From Ciona intestinalis (Eukaryota; Chordata; Ascidiacea; Phlebobranchia; Cionidae): a stretch of DNA of 64,000 bases. The notes beneath the pieces were generated by a model. It was given only the letters and a program-made list of their open reading frames with translations, was not told where the DNA came from and made no database searches. Location: assembly GCF_000224145.3 (NCBI RefSeq), contig NC_020175.2:2233638-2297637 (forward strand), in the 5' to 3' direction. Positions 21,601 through 36,600 of this stretch are shown here, piece by piece; position 1 is the stretch's first letter, and every line of letters starts with the position of its first letter. The translations under genes and the position numbers were made by a program.

Positions 21601-24600
21601 GCAGCCCGTATATTTGAAGCCAAGGAATCCTACAGACAATTTGTTGCCAACCTTGATCTTGCCCAGCAGTGGTATAACAAAGTAAGGCTTATGTTGGTAT
21701 TGCTACCCCAGACAATAATCAATTGATAACCCTTGTATTGTTAAGTTTGTTTAAGTTCAAGGTCTTTGTATAGGAACAGGAATTTGAACAATAGTGAATG
21801 GTGCAATAAAAACCTTTTTAATTCTTAGGTAGTTTAAAAGCAAAGTTTGAAATTTCAAATTCTAATACAACATAAATGTCCAATAAAGCAGACTTTTTAA
21901 ATCTTAATAGCACCATTGTTTGTAACAATGTGTGCATATTGTATGTAGAATACAATGTGTTTTTTTAAGATTATGTGAATGCGTAGGGCCTAAACCTTTT
22001 TATATCACAACAGCTGTTTAAGATCTAAATATCTAAAATATCCTATCATTTTACGAGCAAGAATATTGGTTCTCAGCAAGTGTGCATAAGTAATTTAAAA
22101 GCAAAGTTTGGAATTTCAAATTCTAATACATATACAGCATAAATGTCTAATGCAGTTGACTTAGACTGCTGTTACTCAAATCTTTATATCAGCATTTTAA
22201 CAACTGTGTGCATAATGTATGTGGAATACAATACATTTTTTAAATTATATCAATAAATCCCATATACAGCTTTTTTTATATTACACCAGCTGTTTTATAT
22301 ATACATAAATACCATTGCTTAAACAACATTTTTGTGGTTTTAATGTAGCCATTATTACTAAAAACCAAACAAAAACAGCAAAATTATAATAATTTTTATT
22401 TCCAATAACTTTCGAACAATAATTTGTGGTATTTCATGGAAAAATGTTATTTATACATTTAAATTCCTTTACTAAATTCAACCTATATATACTTCCCTTT
22501 ACACTAGCTTTAATTATCAATTCTACAGACAAGAAACACTGTGCTTGATGTAGAGTTCCCACTTATCGAAGGCCAATTGACCGATATTGATACTAAACTC
22601 ATGAAAGCTGAAAAGGATTTGTCCTGGAAAAGTGATGGTATGTTGTATTTTTATGTGGAAGAGGTCCCGCAGTGTGGCGTGGCATGGGTCCTGGGATTTA
22701 GGCCAAAATTGTCTCATTACCCCGATGTTGCATGTTGTATGCATTCACCAGAACTTTACAACCTTTATTGGTATTCAACATATCATTTATCCTTTTTCAT
22801 TCACTCTTGCAAAAATTGACCCCGGAAAACAATTTAATTCACTTAGTTCAGAAAAATAAACAATTTAATTCACTTAGTTCAGAAGCACTTGAGTTTTTAA
22901 GCTAAGCCGTGGGTTCTTTAAACAATTTATAGAAATTATCTTCTGGCAAAAACCATAAAAGCTAAATGGTGATGAAATTTTGGTGACAAACAAAATTTGG
23001 GTTAATTTTATTGTGTTTAAAGATCATTTCATTAAAATTCATTGATTTCTTAAAATACAGAGGTTTATAGGTCTAGATTTAATATCCACTTATATTCCAT
23101 GCCATAATTCTTATTTCATTTTTTGTGATACGGTGCTTAAAAAAATCACTTAGAGACCAGTTTAAAAATTATCATATAACACCACAGCATTACTTTTAAA
23201 AGTATTACTAACTGTTATTGCAGTTTCTTTGGTTTTACATATGTATTATCCCTGTGCTGTGGCATAGTGGTTAGTGCCATACAAAATAAATGATATATTT
23301 ACTATATTGCTGCATTATTTAGGAGTTTGGGAATATATAGAAGAAACTCGTGACCAGGTGCATGACCTCGAACAGAGAGTTCAAAAAGCAAAGGACAATG
23401 TGGACAAAATCAACAAAATTATGTCCACCTGGGTTCTGCCTGTGTTTGAGCGCAAGGAAAACAAAAAGGTGAACAAATTGTTGATTTAAAGCAGTGCTTC
23501 ACAATTATTCTACTTCAGGTCCATTGTAAGAAGACTTGATAAGTTCACAATGAGTATAAGCCCAATTTTTTAACAAGCAGAAAATTGTAACTATTAAAAA
23601 ACCTATATTATACCCTGCAAACACGCTGCTATTATACACTGCCCTAGTCCTAATACTTACAACTACAGGTTTTGTTAAATTAAATTATGCGTTAGTAACC
23701 TAAAAGCCAAAATTAGTGTTAAAAATCGAATCCATTGTTGTATAATTATGTTCTCGTAAAAGAACATTTTTTTTGCTTTATAATGATGATGTCCATAAAC
23801 ACAAAAAACAAAACAAGTTTTTTTTGTCTTGCCCAGGATGCATTACTTAACTTGGATGACAGGGAGGACAGGTTAGCAAAGAGATATGCCATTATACAGG
23901 AGTGTGCCAACCAAGTCCATGCTTTACTACAAGTAAGTAAACATGGAAAGCTACTTTATGTTGATTTACCAAGATGGCGTTATCAGAAAAACATGTCCTC
24001 TTACTTTACCATACACAGTATCTGATAGCCTTTATTTAAACTGAAGCTGTCTGGCATATTATAAATCTGAGAACATTCTTCTGCCAAAGGTATTATGCTT
24101 TAGAGTGTTCTATTCCGATCTCTGTTATCATGCTATTAACGCTTCATGTTATTGCCCTGACTAATGGGGTTTATATCCATTCTAGGAAAAATACACTCGT
24201 GGATTTTTCTTAGCCTTTTCCACAATCTTGTATTTTGAAAAATTCTTACTCGTTTAGTATTACAAGAAAATGCTCTGTTTGTTTGTTTGTTTGTTTCTCT
24301 GTTTTATAAATTCCCTGTGTTTCTTCAGAGTCATATGTCCTATGATGCTAATCCAAATATCCTGATCATGTTTTAAAATTTTAACAACGATCTATAAAAG
24401 TTGTTAGGCCACTGTTATATAATTTTTTGAATTTTCTTTGTTTATTACTAAATGGGACGAGAAAATAGCATGAAAAGGTGTCCCATCTTCCCCAATCATA
24501 ATACAGAAACACTCAATAAATAAACATCAACTTAAATTAATTATAGTTAACCTCGAATTTCCCCAGGAAAACCAAGGCTTATTTAAAGCCTCTGCTGACA

Positions 24601-27600
24601 GTGAAGTATGGAAGGCCTATGTTAATTATGTGGATGATATGGTAGTAGATGGATGCTTCAATGCCATTGAATGCTCAATGAAGTTCCTACTGCAACAAAC
24701 AGACAACAGACAAGGCCTACCTCCATTATTCCAAGCACAACTGGAATTACACGCACCAGATATGGTTTTCAAGTATGAATTTTTAAATAAAATGTATTTG
24801 GGAAATTTAAATGTATATATAGAGTAGGGCAGGGAAGGGAAGATGTGATACTTTTTAATTCTATTTTCTTGTCCTATTTGGTAGTAAACAAAGAACATTC
24901 AAAAAATAAAACCGTATTCTTACAACTCCCATAGACCATTATTAATTTTTTAAAACAAGATATTTGGGTATTAGGTGCAAAAGGTGTCCTGTCTTCCCCC
25001 ACCCTACTATATACGAGTTGATTTTCAATAGTTTTTATTTATTAACAGCTACTTACTGGTCTGACTAGTTTCTTTGCCCAAACATCTGATGACCGCCGCC
25101 GTGGCAGTGTTTAGCGCACCTGCCTGTAACCCAGAGGTAATGGGTTCAAGGCTCTACGCTGCTACCATTGTGGGCGTGAGTTCTTGGGCAAGACACTTAA
25201 CGACAATTGCTCCAACCCAGTGGTCACTAATGGGTTGTCCAAATTATCAACCATACATAAAAAAAATCCCTCAAAAAATAATTACCCACAAAGTAACATA
25301 CATGGTAACTCGTAAGCTGGCACGAGGTGTTTAACCTGTGTTATAACGACTGTCGTTTTCTGGCCATGCGAGGACAAAGTAAGTTACATTCATTCATCTA
25401 ACAATTCTAACTTAATGATGCTTCTTAAATTATCATAATAGACCATCACTTGACTATGGCATGGGGGAAGGTTTCTATGAACTTGTAGAAGACTTGCTCA
25501 ATGATATTTATAACATGTCCTCACTTATAAAGAGATTATCCACTGACAACAACATGGAGCACTACCAGGTAAAAATGAATTCCAAATTAATAATTACTTT
25601 ATATAATGTAAATTTAATTTATCTCTTTGAAAATGATAGCGAAGATCATATTTAAAAAATAAAGAGAGGGAAATCAACAGTAAACCACTGTTGTTAAGCG
25701 TGCTATGAATAAAAAGTTTGGGAAAGAGTGTCAATTAAAAATGTTGCACCCAAATTAATTTGCCCTCTTAACATTTTTTCTGTTTAACAAAATATAGTTT
25801 TTTCTCTTAAACACACAAGACCAGGGTTATTTTTTTAGCCAATAATGTGCTTGATTTAAAAAGCTATTGTCTTCTGTTTATCTTACCTGCCTAAAATCAA
25901 AAGCTAAATTTAAAAAACAATATAGTGTATAAAATGTGAATAATAATTATTATTATAATAGAACTGTGTTTTATAAAATGTTGTTTTTTCGCTATGTTTT
26001 GTCTTTTCACTTTAAATATTTTTAAATCTTCGCTACTGTAGTCGAAGAGACAAATAAAGTATTGTTATTATATTACAAGTTGCTTTTAAAAGCATTGATT
26101 CCCCATAGGTTGACATGGAAGACATGGCTGACTTGTCGGACATGAAGAATGAAATATTAGAACGAGTACAGACGGTCATGGATAAAGCATGTGAATATCG
26201 AAACAGGTAAATGCCTTTATATTTTTAATGTATGTAGATAAGCGTATGTACAGTGTACACATATGTTGGTATAGATTAGTTTAGTCTTTTTATGCAGTTC
26301 AGCAATCTCAATACACTGTGCAATGGACACTTTAATTTTTTTAGTTTGTTTTGATTTTTTGGATTAGAAATATATACACAAACCTAAAAAAGAAAATAAA
26401 GTAAAATGGTGTACTCGATAGAAATTAAAATGGTGTACTCGATAGAAATTTTTTGTTTGATTGTATGTTTTAGATTATAAATAAACAGCCCGAATCTGAA
26501 AATTAAAAAAAAAAATTGACAAGGGGTTAAGATGTGTATAATTTTGTGGTGAAAAATATGCACGACTTTTTATTAGCTTAAACTAATATCTGGTCTTAAT
26601 AAACAAAGTAACTTATACATGGTAGTTTAAAAAAAAAACAATTAATATAGTACGGTGGGGAAATCAGGACACCTTTAGCACATAATATCCAAATAACCTG
26701 ATCGAGTTTTAAACAATTAACAATGAACTATGGGAGTCGTGAGAATACGGTTTTATAATTTTTTAAATGTTCTTTTGTTACTACCAAAGAAAATATAATA
26801 AAAAGGTGTCCAATCTTCCCCTACCATATTATATCAACAACAGCAAGTTACCAATTTTAAATTTATATCTGGTTTTAATAAACAAGTTAACTCAGACATA
26901 GTAACTAGAAACCCCAAGTAATACATCAATTTCCACAGCTTTGACAACTATGCTTACTTGTGGGTGGATGACCGTAATGAATTCATGAAGCAATTCTTAA
27001 CATATGGTCATGTGTTGACCACAGAAGAGATTGAAGCTCATGCTGAAGATGGTGTTCCTGAGAACCCTCCCACACTCGATATGTTTAAGGAACAGGTGGG
27101 AGAGTAATGAAAGATAACTTTTTGCATTACGTAGCATAATTTATGGTTTGGAGACCACCAAAATTATCTTTTTGTAATAAATTCCGCGAATTTGACCCTG
27201 ATCTGTAGAATTCTATTTTTTATTATGTAACATAATTTATGGTTGGGAAATTATCAAAAATTATCTTTTTTTGCGTTTCGTAACATAATTTTATGGGTGG
27301 AAAATTATCAAAAATTGTATTTTTGCATTTACTAATATAATTTTATAGGTGTAACATGACATAATTCAATGAGTGAGAATTTATTAAAAAATATCGTTTT
27401 GCATTGAAATACCATAAACTTATTGTTGGAAAATTATCAAAAATTATCTTTTTGCGTTTACATAAAATATAATTCTATAGATGAAAAATTATCGATTATC
27501 TAAGTTTTACAATGATATTGAGAGAACTACAGAAAATCTCTTTTATGGAAAAAATGCAGTATCATGTAAAACTTACTCCAGCTATCATTAATTCTCAGCT

Positions 27601-30600
27601 TAAATTTTTTTAACATAGACTAATTAAAGCATACCAGAAAAGGGTTTTGGGTTTATTTATGTGTCTGCTTCAAGTTTTTGACTTTAAATTTTGGCTCTGA
27701 ACTGTCCACCTTATAAATATGAGGCGTTTTATTCGGCACAAATTGCTGAAAGAAGGATTTTCGATCGAATTGTGTTNNNNNNNNNNNNNNNNNNNNNNNN
27801 NNNNNNNNNNNNNNNNNNNNNNNNNNNNNNNNNNNNNNNNNNNNNNNNNNNNNNNNNNNNNNNNNNNNNNNNNNNNNNNNNNNNNNNNNNNNNNNNNNNN
27901 NNNNNNNNNNNNNNNNNNNNNNNNNNNNNNNNNNNNNNNNNNNNNNNNNNNNNNNNNNNNNNNNNNNNNNNNNNNNNNNNNNNNNNNNNNNNNNNNNNNN
28001 NNNNNNNNNNNNNNNNNNNNNNNNNNNNNNNNNNNNNNNNNNNNNNNNNNNNNNNNNNNNNNNNNNNNNNNNNNNNNNNNNNNNNNNNNNNNNNNNNNNN
28101 NNNNNNNNNNNNNNNNNNNNNNNNNNNNNNNNNNNNNNCACACATGGTAACTCGTAAGCTGGCACGAGGTATTAAACCCGTGTTATAACGATTGTCGTTT
28201 TCCGGCCACGCGAGGATAAAGTACGCTACATTCATATTATTTGTACCAGGTTGACACATACGAGAAAATGTACTGCGAAGTTGAAGAGATCAATCCAATT
28301 GCTGTGTTTGATTCGTGGTTTAAAGTTGATGCAAAACCTTTCAAACAAGCCCTGCTTAACATTATTAAGAGATGGAGTTTTATGTTCAAACAACATCTTA
28401 TTGACCATGTAACTAACAGGTAAGTCATATTATATAGTTATAATAATACTTTACTGAGGAACATGTTTGAATTTTAGGTATATGATTGTTAAATGTTGTC
28501 ATATGATTATACAAGTTTTGTTTTTTTAATGAATAAAAATATATCTGAATTTTTTTTAGTTTTTTTAAATAATTAAGAACTAAAACTATCAAGGAAAGGA
28601 CAACAATAATGGTGCATGTAGAAAAACACGCATTAAAAAAAGATGCAATATATAGGTCTTTTTGACTCTTTTATTATCTTTTTTTATAGCTTATCCGATC
28701 TTGAGAAGTTTATCAAAGTAGTTGACAAAGGAATGGCAATTGAAGTAATTGAAGATTTGGATTACGACACATTGGTGGCCCTTATTGAAAATCTGAGAGT
28801 AAGTCCATTGTTCTGAAAATAATTTTTTGTACACATGACCAATTACTGATCAGGTTTAAATTACTTGTACTTGACAAATTACTTGTATTTTTTTTAAATT
28901 TTTTACTTTTTGAGGTTCTTCATGTTTTTATTTTCAGGATGTAAAATCAAGGCAAAGCACGACGGATGAAATGTTTGAACCTCTCAAACAAACAATTGAA
29001 CTTCTTAAAACTTATGATCAAGAAATGCCTGAAGATATTCATAAGCAGCTTGAGGTATGGGTGACAGTTCCTTCTTTTCTTGCTTGTAAATCATCGGAAA
29101 ACTATGGTCTGCAGGCTAGTTCTGGCTTTTACATGCATTTGGAGTACCATGCTTTATTAGGAATTATTTCATTCACTAAATTCCTATTTCTGCTGCCATA
29201 TATGACTCTCACAGCCTACATGTCAAATTGAATACAAATCTAACTAAGAAATTTTCTTTTATAAAGTTGGATCAAAAAAAGAAGAAGAATTTCCGCATTT
29301 TATTTTTTTTAATTGACATATTTTAACAGACCTAAAAATGCTCTTTTTTCTATATTAAGAGACCTACATACCTTTTTACCAGTTCCACATTTTCTTCCAT
29401 TTTAAATTCCCAATTTCGGGCTTTTTCGAGTATGTTCCGCACTGTCAAACTTACCTTTATGTTGCAGGAACTTCCAGAGAAATGGAACAACACAAAGAAA
29501 ACAGCGGCAACTGTCAAGCAAGCAGTGGCTCCTCTTCAGTCAAATGAAGTTGCAATTCTCAGAAGAAAGTGCAGCACATTTGATGTAATTTAGTTTTATG
29601 CCATAGTTATTTAATCCATTGATGTATTTCCCAATTTTAGATTCAATTTTACTGTTATCATCTTTCAGTAAAACTGTAAAAAATGTATCATGTTAACGTA
29701 TGGTACCAAAAAAACATTTACTCCTATAAAATTTACTTCATATAACCTTCACTTTTTCTGTAATTTTACCGTACTTTTCCGTTTACAGGTCTAGCAACAC
29801 AAATTGTTACCAAAAGCTTTTACTCCTACAAAAATTTACTTCATATAACCTCTACCTAGCTGTAATTTTACCGTACTTTTCCGTTTATAGGTCCAGCAAC
29901 ACGAATTCCGTGAGCGATTCCGAAAAGAAGCTCCGTTCCGTTTCGCGGCTGACCGCCCATACCAAACGCTTGACCGATGTCATGGGGAAATCACCGGAAT
30001 GGAGAATGAGATGAAGAAGTTGTACGAGTCGGCGGCCATCTTTGAAATTAACGCCCCTGACTTTAAACAGATTAAGCAATGCAGAAGAGAGGTATGTTGT
30101 TGTTTTTTTTATATTTAATGCATAAGTTTTGAATAAAGTTTGATTTTTGATATTTACTATGTAATTTGAAGTATTCATTATAATATTAATTATATTTTTA
30201 GTCGTTGGTTGATGGGCAAGCAAAATTCTTGTAAATAAGTTCGATACCCAAAAAGTGACATTTAAGGGTTAACACTTATATATGGATATGATGCATATGA
30301 AGTTTATACACTTACTTTTCTATTGCCAGAAAAAGATAAACAAGCAATACTGGATAATGTTAGTTTATTACTGTATGGTAAAGTTATATACAGTAGGGTA
30401 GGAAAGACAGGACACCTTTAGCACACAATATCCAAATATCTTAATTTTGTTTTGAACTATTAACAATAGTCAATGTAATTTGTGTGAATCTGGTTTAATC
30501 ATTTTTAAATGTTTTTTGTTTGCTACCAAATGAAACGATAAAATCAAATGAATAGGTGTCCCATCTTCCCCCACCCTACTATATTAAAACAAAAAAAATG

Positions 30601-33600
30601 AAAAAAAAAACAGTACAACTTAGTAATTTACTTTATAAAATATTTTGCTTTTGCTTTTTGAAAACTATGCTGCCTGAATATTTTATTTATATTGTTTATC
30701 ATCAGGTTATTCTCCTGAAATCACTGTGGGACATGATAACTCTGGTTAAAACTAGTATTGAAGATTGGAAGAAGACAAAGTGGTCGAACATCAATGTAGA
30801 ACAGATGGAACTTGATTGCAAGAAATTCGCCAAAGATATTCGTGCCTTAGATAAAGAAGTAAACAATTTTTTTTAATTTTTAAAGATATATTTATAATTT
30901 TTTTAATTTTTAAACATATAGTTATACTTTTTTGTATTTAAAAAAAATTTTTTTTTTTTAATTTTTAAAGGTATATTTCTAATTTTTAAACATACTGTTC
31001 TACTTTTTAAAGATATATTTCTAACATGTTTTCTTCGAATTTTTAAACAATTTTTTTTTGTTAAAATTAAGGCTATTCAGCAACTACAGTTTTTTCTAAA
31101 TATTTTAGCTTTTTAATATGTAAAAATAATAACGATTTGTATCTTCGACTATGCTGGCAAATATTTAGAAATACTTTAAACAAAAAGACAGGATATAGCG
31201 TTAAAGCAACAGTTGTTAAAACACGCTGACAATTAAAAATATATTTACATTTAATCTTTAAAAAAATAAGCGCGGTCGCTACACCTAGCAGACAAACGAG
31301 CCATTTATGTTTAAATATTACCAAGTTAAACTTGTAATACAAACAAAAGTGTCAGAAATAAATATTCTAGATGCGGCCGTCAAACAAGCCATTTATGTTT
31401 AACTAATATCAACTTCTAATAGAAACAAAAGTGTGCGTAAAGAGTAAAAAATGTAATTAATTTCCTAGATGCGTGCATGGGATTCATTCGGTGGACTTGA
31501 TTCTGTAGTAAAGAACATGCTTACTTCATTAAGAGCTGTCAGTGAGCTTCAAAACCCAGCTATACGTGACAGGCATTGGCAACAACTCATGCAAGCTACA
31601 AAGGTTGGTATGGAAGTTAGTTGGAGTGGAAGGGTTTTTAAAACAGTCATTCTTAAACTATTACCCACAAGCAGTAATTGCCTACAAAGTTACATACTTG
31701 GTAACTCGTAAGCTGGCACGAGGTGTATGAAACAAAACACCCCTGTTTAACGACTGTCGTTTTCCGGCAATTTGAGAACAAAGCAAGTTACATTCATTTA
31801 TTCATTACAAAAGTTTGGTTAATCTAGGTTTGCAAAGGAGATGTATGTTTGGTAATCTGTTTTGGTATCCCCTATTTAATTATAAGGTTTTTTTCTGTTT
31901 TAAATACATAAAATTATTTCTTCATAAAAATATGAACATAAAACAATCATAATCATGAAGTTATCGTCGTTATAGAAACATTACATGAATAGCAATTTGA
32001 TATTTGCAAAAATATTTTACCCATGATAAGATTGTATGAACTGAACTGACATGAAAAAAGAACTTGAATGAAAAATTTCATGACCAAAAATGTTGTAAAA
32101 TTTTCAACTCCTTGTAAAAAGATCAAATATATATAAACTCATAAAATTAAATTTGCTTGAAAAAATGATATTGTAAAAATATGAAATAAAAAATGAATTT
32201 GCATGAAATTTTGTTTTTTTACGAACAATAATGTTGTAAAATAACAAATCTTTGCAAAAATGTCAAATATATATAAACTCATGAAATTAAATTTGCTTGA
32301 AAAAATGATATTGTAAAAATATAAAATGCTCATGTAAAAAAAATTTGCATAATTTTTTTTTATTAATAATAATGTTAATAAAAATCACAAATCTCCATTT
32401 TCTAAAACCTAACCCATTTACCAGGTGAAATTCTCAATGGATGAGGAGACTACTCTGGCTGATCTTCTCATGCTCAACCTTCATAACTTTGAAGATGAAG
32501 TTCGAGGTATCGTGGATAAATCGGTGAAAGAAATGGGAATGGAAAAGGTGGGGAAAGTTTTAACCTGTTTGTAGTTTGAATATATAGTGGGGTGGGGGAA
32601 GACGGGACACCTGAACATTTTATTTTCTTGTCCCATTTGGTAGGAAGCAAAGTACATTCAAAGAATTATATAACTGTATTCTTACGATTCCCATAGACAG
32701 TTGTAAGTTGTTTAAAATATGATCAGGATATTTAGATAATGTGTGCTAAAGGTGTCCTATCTTCCTCCACAGTACTATATGTTAGGGTATGGGTTAAAAC
32801 AAATTTTAACACAAATTTTGTATTGGAATAGAACAATGATATAAAAACAGGGATCGGAAGTACGAGTTGGTTTAATAAACATCTGAATAATTGTAACAAC
32901 ATCTTTCGGTAACATACAGAATATAAGGCTACATAGGCTTAATTTAATTATTGTATTTCTTATTTCAATCATTTTCAAATTTTTAATGCAACAAATACTG
33001 CATTAAAATTATATATATTTTTTTTGCAGATTTTGAAAGAACTTGACATCACTTGGGGGAGTATGGAGTTCAAATACGAACCACACACTCGTACCAAGAT
33101 ACCCCTGCTTCAATCAGATGAAGAACTTATTGAAACACTTGAGGAGAACCAGGTATGCAGTGCACGACTGCAAGGTGTTTCAATTACTCCTAGTTTATTT
33201 GTGTAACAAACTTTTTTGTGTCAGACAAAATTATCGGAAAAAGAAATATAATTTTCTGGCGGTCATATAAAAACAATTACTGTATCATATTTCATTTACC
33301 ATTATTATATTTCATTTACCATTAAGAACAATTTGGTGGTATTAGCGAAAATTTTCTAAAAAGTAAAAATAATTTTTTTGGCAGTCATATAAAAACAATC
33401 ACTGTATCATATTACAGTTACTATTACTTTATTTGCAAACGAACAATTTTTGTATTAGCCAAAATTTCTAAACGGTAAAGTAATTATTTGGCAGTCATAT
33501 AAAAACAATCACTGTATCATATTACAGTTACTATTACTTTATTTGCAACGAACAATTTTTTGTATTAGCCAAAATTTCTAAACGGTAAAGTAATTATTTG

Positions 33601-36600
33601 GCAGTCATATAAAAACAATCGCTGAAAGATATTTCATTTACTTTATTTGCAACGAACAGTTTTGTCTTGGCAAAAATTATCTAAAGTCGTAAAATAATTT
33701 TTTTGACAGTTGTATAAAAACAATCGCTGTAAGATATTTCAGTTACCATTACTTTATTTGCAAGTATTGCGAAAGAACAATTTTGTGGGGGTAGTCAAGT
33801 TTATCTTAAAAAGAAAAGAAAATTTCTGGCAATCACATGTAGTATGTAATATGTCACCCATGTTATACATACGAGTGGTCATATCATGCAATAAATAAGT
33901 GAAATTTATTCTTGATTCAACCATATAAACAACATAAAAATACAATATAAACAAAGGACTTAGAAAAGGTCTCAAATTTATTCCTTACCAAAACCACAAC
34001 TCTCAATAACAAACCCCCAGGTCCAGGTTCAAAACCTGATGCCATGAGTTCAACTTCAAAACAAACTTTATTTGTTTAAAAACAAAAGCCCAAATTTTAT
34101 TTGTTGAAAAAACGCAGGTCCAACTTCAAAACTTGATGACATCGAAATACATCGCATACTTCCTTGACCAAGTATCAAGCTGGCAGAAGAGTTTATCTAC
34201 TGCAGATTCAGTGATCACGATCTGGTTTGAGGTCCAGCGTACCTGGTCATACCTGGAAGCAATCTTCATTGGATCAGAGGACATTCGTTCCCAACTTCCG
34301 GAAGATTCCAAACGATTTGAGGGAATTGACATCGACTTTAAGGTAAATTGTTTGTGGGGCTTAAACATTGTTTTAAGTTAGCACAGTGGTTGGCCTGCCT
34401 GGTAATGGGTTCAAGGCTCGTCGTTGCTACAATTGTTGGCGTATGTGTCCTTGTGCGAGACACTTAACAGCAATTGCTTCAACCCAGTGGTCACTAATAG
34501 GTTATCCTTATTATCAGCCATATATAAAATAATAATCACCCACAAAGTAATACTTGTAAACTGGCACGAGATGTATAAACACTGGTGTTTCAACAACTGT
34601 TGTTTTTCGTCTACCTGGAGATAAGGCATTCACTCATACTGCCAATGATTTTTCTTGTAATAGTGGGGCCTTTTTAGTTTTTATTGTTTTAATCTGTTTT
34701 TATAGTATCTATTTTTTTTTTACTCAGGTATTGCAAGTAGTTTAAATAGAAAAATAATACTTGAAACGACTATTTAAAAGTTATGTACATTGTAAAGTAA
34801 TAATAAAATTGAAACTTCTGAGATATTTAAAAAAAAACTCTTGTGAAACGATTTTTAACAACTGGTGTATATGACCATTATAAAACTTTCTTATTTTACC
34901 CAGGAACTCGTTGCACAAATGAAAGCCACGCCAAATGTGGTAAAAGCAACCAATAAGCCTGGTTTGTATGAAAAACTTGAAGATTTACAAAATCGTCTTG
35001 CACTTTGTGAGAAAGCATTAGCTGAATACTTGGACACCAAACGTCTCGCTTTCCCCAGGTTTTACTTCGTCTCTTCTGCTGATCTTCTTGACATTCTTTC
35101 TAATGGTAAGATTTATTGCTATGTATAATATTTTCCCATTTTCTTCAAATGTTAATTGCAAATTGTTTGTGTTAGTTATTAAAAAATATTAATGTATTAG
35201 TGGCTCATCTGGTAGTGTATTTCCAACGTTTCGTCTGCCATACGACAAGACTTCATCAGAAAATTCACTACGTTTTTATACCATATGAGCCAATAATACA
35301 TTATTTATACCATGCCTGGTAGCAGAAGTAACAGAATAAAAAATGTTATTTAGATTTTCAAACTTTTTAGGGGCACTGTACTTGCTTCCCCGAAATTTAA
35401 TAAAAACACTTGTATTTTTATCCTTTTTGTGAAATAATTTAGTTTCACAGCACACCTGACCCCGCTCCATGACATAACAGTGTGCATGTGCTTTGAAACC
35501 AGTCATTTATATATTTAATTTGTTTTGAATCCGTATTAATTTTAGTACATTGACATGTACAAATGACTCATTTTAACAATGAATTTGACTCACAAAAATA
35601 CATTTTTTTCACAAATACAAAGTTACTTTGACATTTCACAGAACCCAGTTATTTAAAATCCTCTTAAAAATTAATGTTGAATTTGTTTTAATTTTAGTAT
35701 GTTGACATGTACAAATGATTTATTTTAACAATGAATTTGACTCACAAAAACCCAATTTTTTGTATACTTCTACAAAAACAAAGTTACCTTAACATTTCAC
35801 AGAACCGAGTTATTCAAAATCTTCTTAAAAATTAATGTTGTATATTTTGGTATGTTGCGATACACATATGACTAGTTTTTACAATGAAATTGGTTCACAA
35901 AAAGTAACTTTTCAGGAACAAACCCTGTTGCTGTATCCCGTCATCTTGCAAAGTTATTTGACAACATGGCACAACTCAAGTTTAAAGAGGATGAAGCAGG
36001 AAATCCAACCAAAACTGCTCTCGGGATGTACAGTAAAGAAAAAGAGTGAGTTTTTGGGAAAAAAAAGTTAAAATATCAGTTGTTAAAGTTACTTAGACTA
36101 AATTTCAATCCTTAGTAGTTATTTTGTGATATAATGTTTAATTGGATGCTTTTAGAAAACTTCTAAAGTGTTGTATATACCTTTGAGCTGATATTTTTTT
36201 AATTAGTTTTCTCATTTTAATTTAAATATTAATTTGGTTATTTTAAATTGATTTTATCAGTATAATGCATTACTTATGTTGATTTCCACCAATATAATGC
36301 TTTATTTATAAAAAAAATCTGGTTTGGGCCATTTTAGTTTCCAAAAAATTGTGACTAATATGTAAAACAATGTGTTTGAAACTAATCTATTAAAGTACTT
36401 TCAACTAAATATCCAAACTCAGGTACGTTGACTTTGACAAGCCATGCGAGTGTGTTGGTCCAGTGGAAAACTGGTTGAACACTTTAATGGAAATCATGAG
36501 ATCAACTGTAAGACAGGAAATGACAGAAGGAGTGGTCACTTACGAGGAGAAACCACGAGAACAATGGATTTTCGACTACCCTGCTCAGGTAGAGTTTTTT

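Larger units (their letters stand above)
12624..25568 (+). other. dynein tail region (DHC_N1), exons 1-20
   Basis: Exons: 12624-12965, 13642-13761, 13928-14016, 14717-14906, 15148-15247, 15790-16001, 16785-16882, 17202-17340, 17833-18000, 18460-18608, 19285-19406, 19947-20061, 20200-20268, 20681-20807, 21535-21681, 22529-22637, 23323-23468, 23837-23932, 24567-24772, 25442-25568. The start [20 protein letters not shown] resembles the beta chain N-terminus. Landmarks are [24 protein letters not shown] and DPETK. The tail dimerises with the other heavy chain and binds intermediate chains. The exon 6-7 intron contains a 277-base gap but loses no coding sequence. Confidence 0.9.

Noticed and set aside
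27653..28259. Long open frames through the second N run
   Set aside because: Artefact of undetermined bases; readable ends are intron and SINE.
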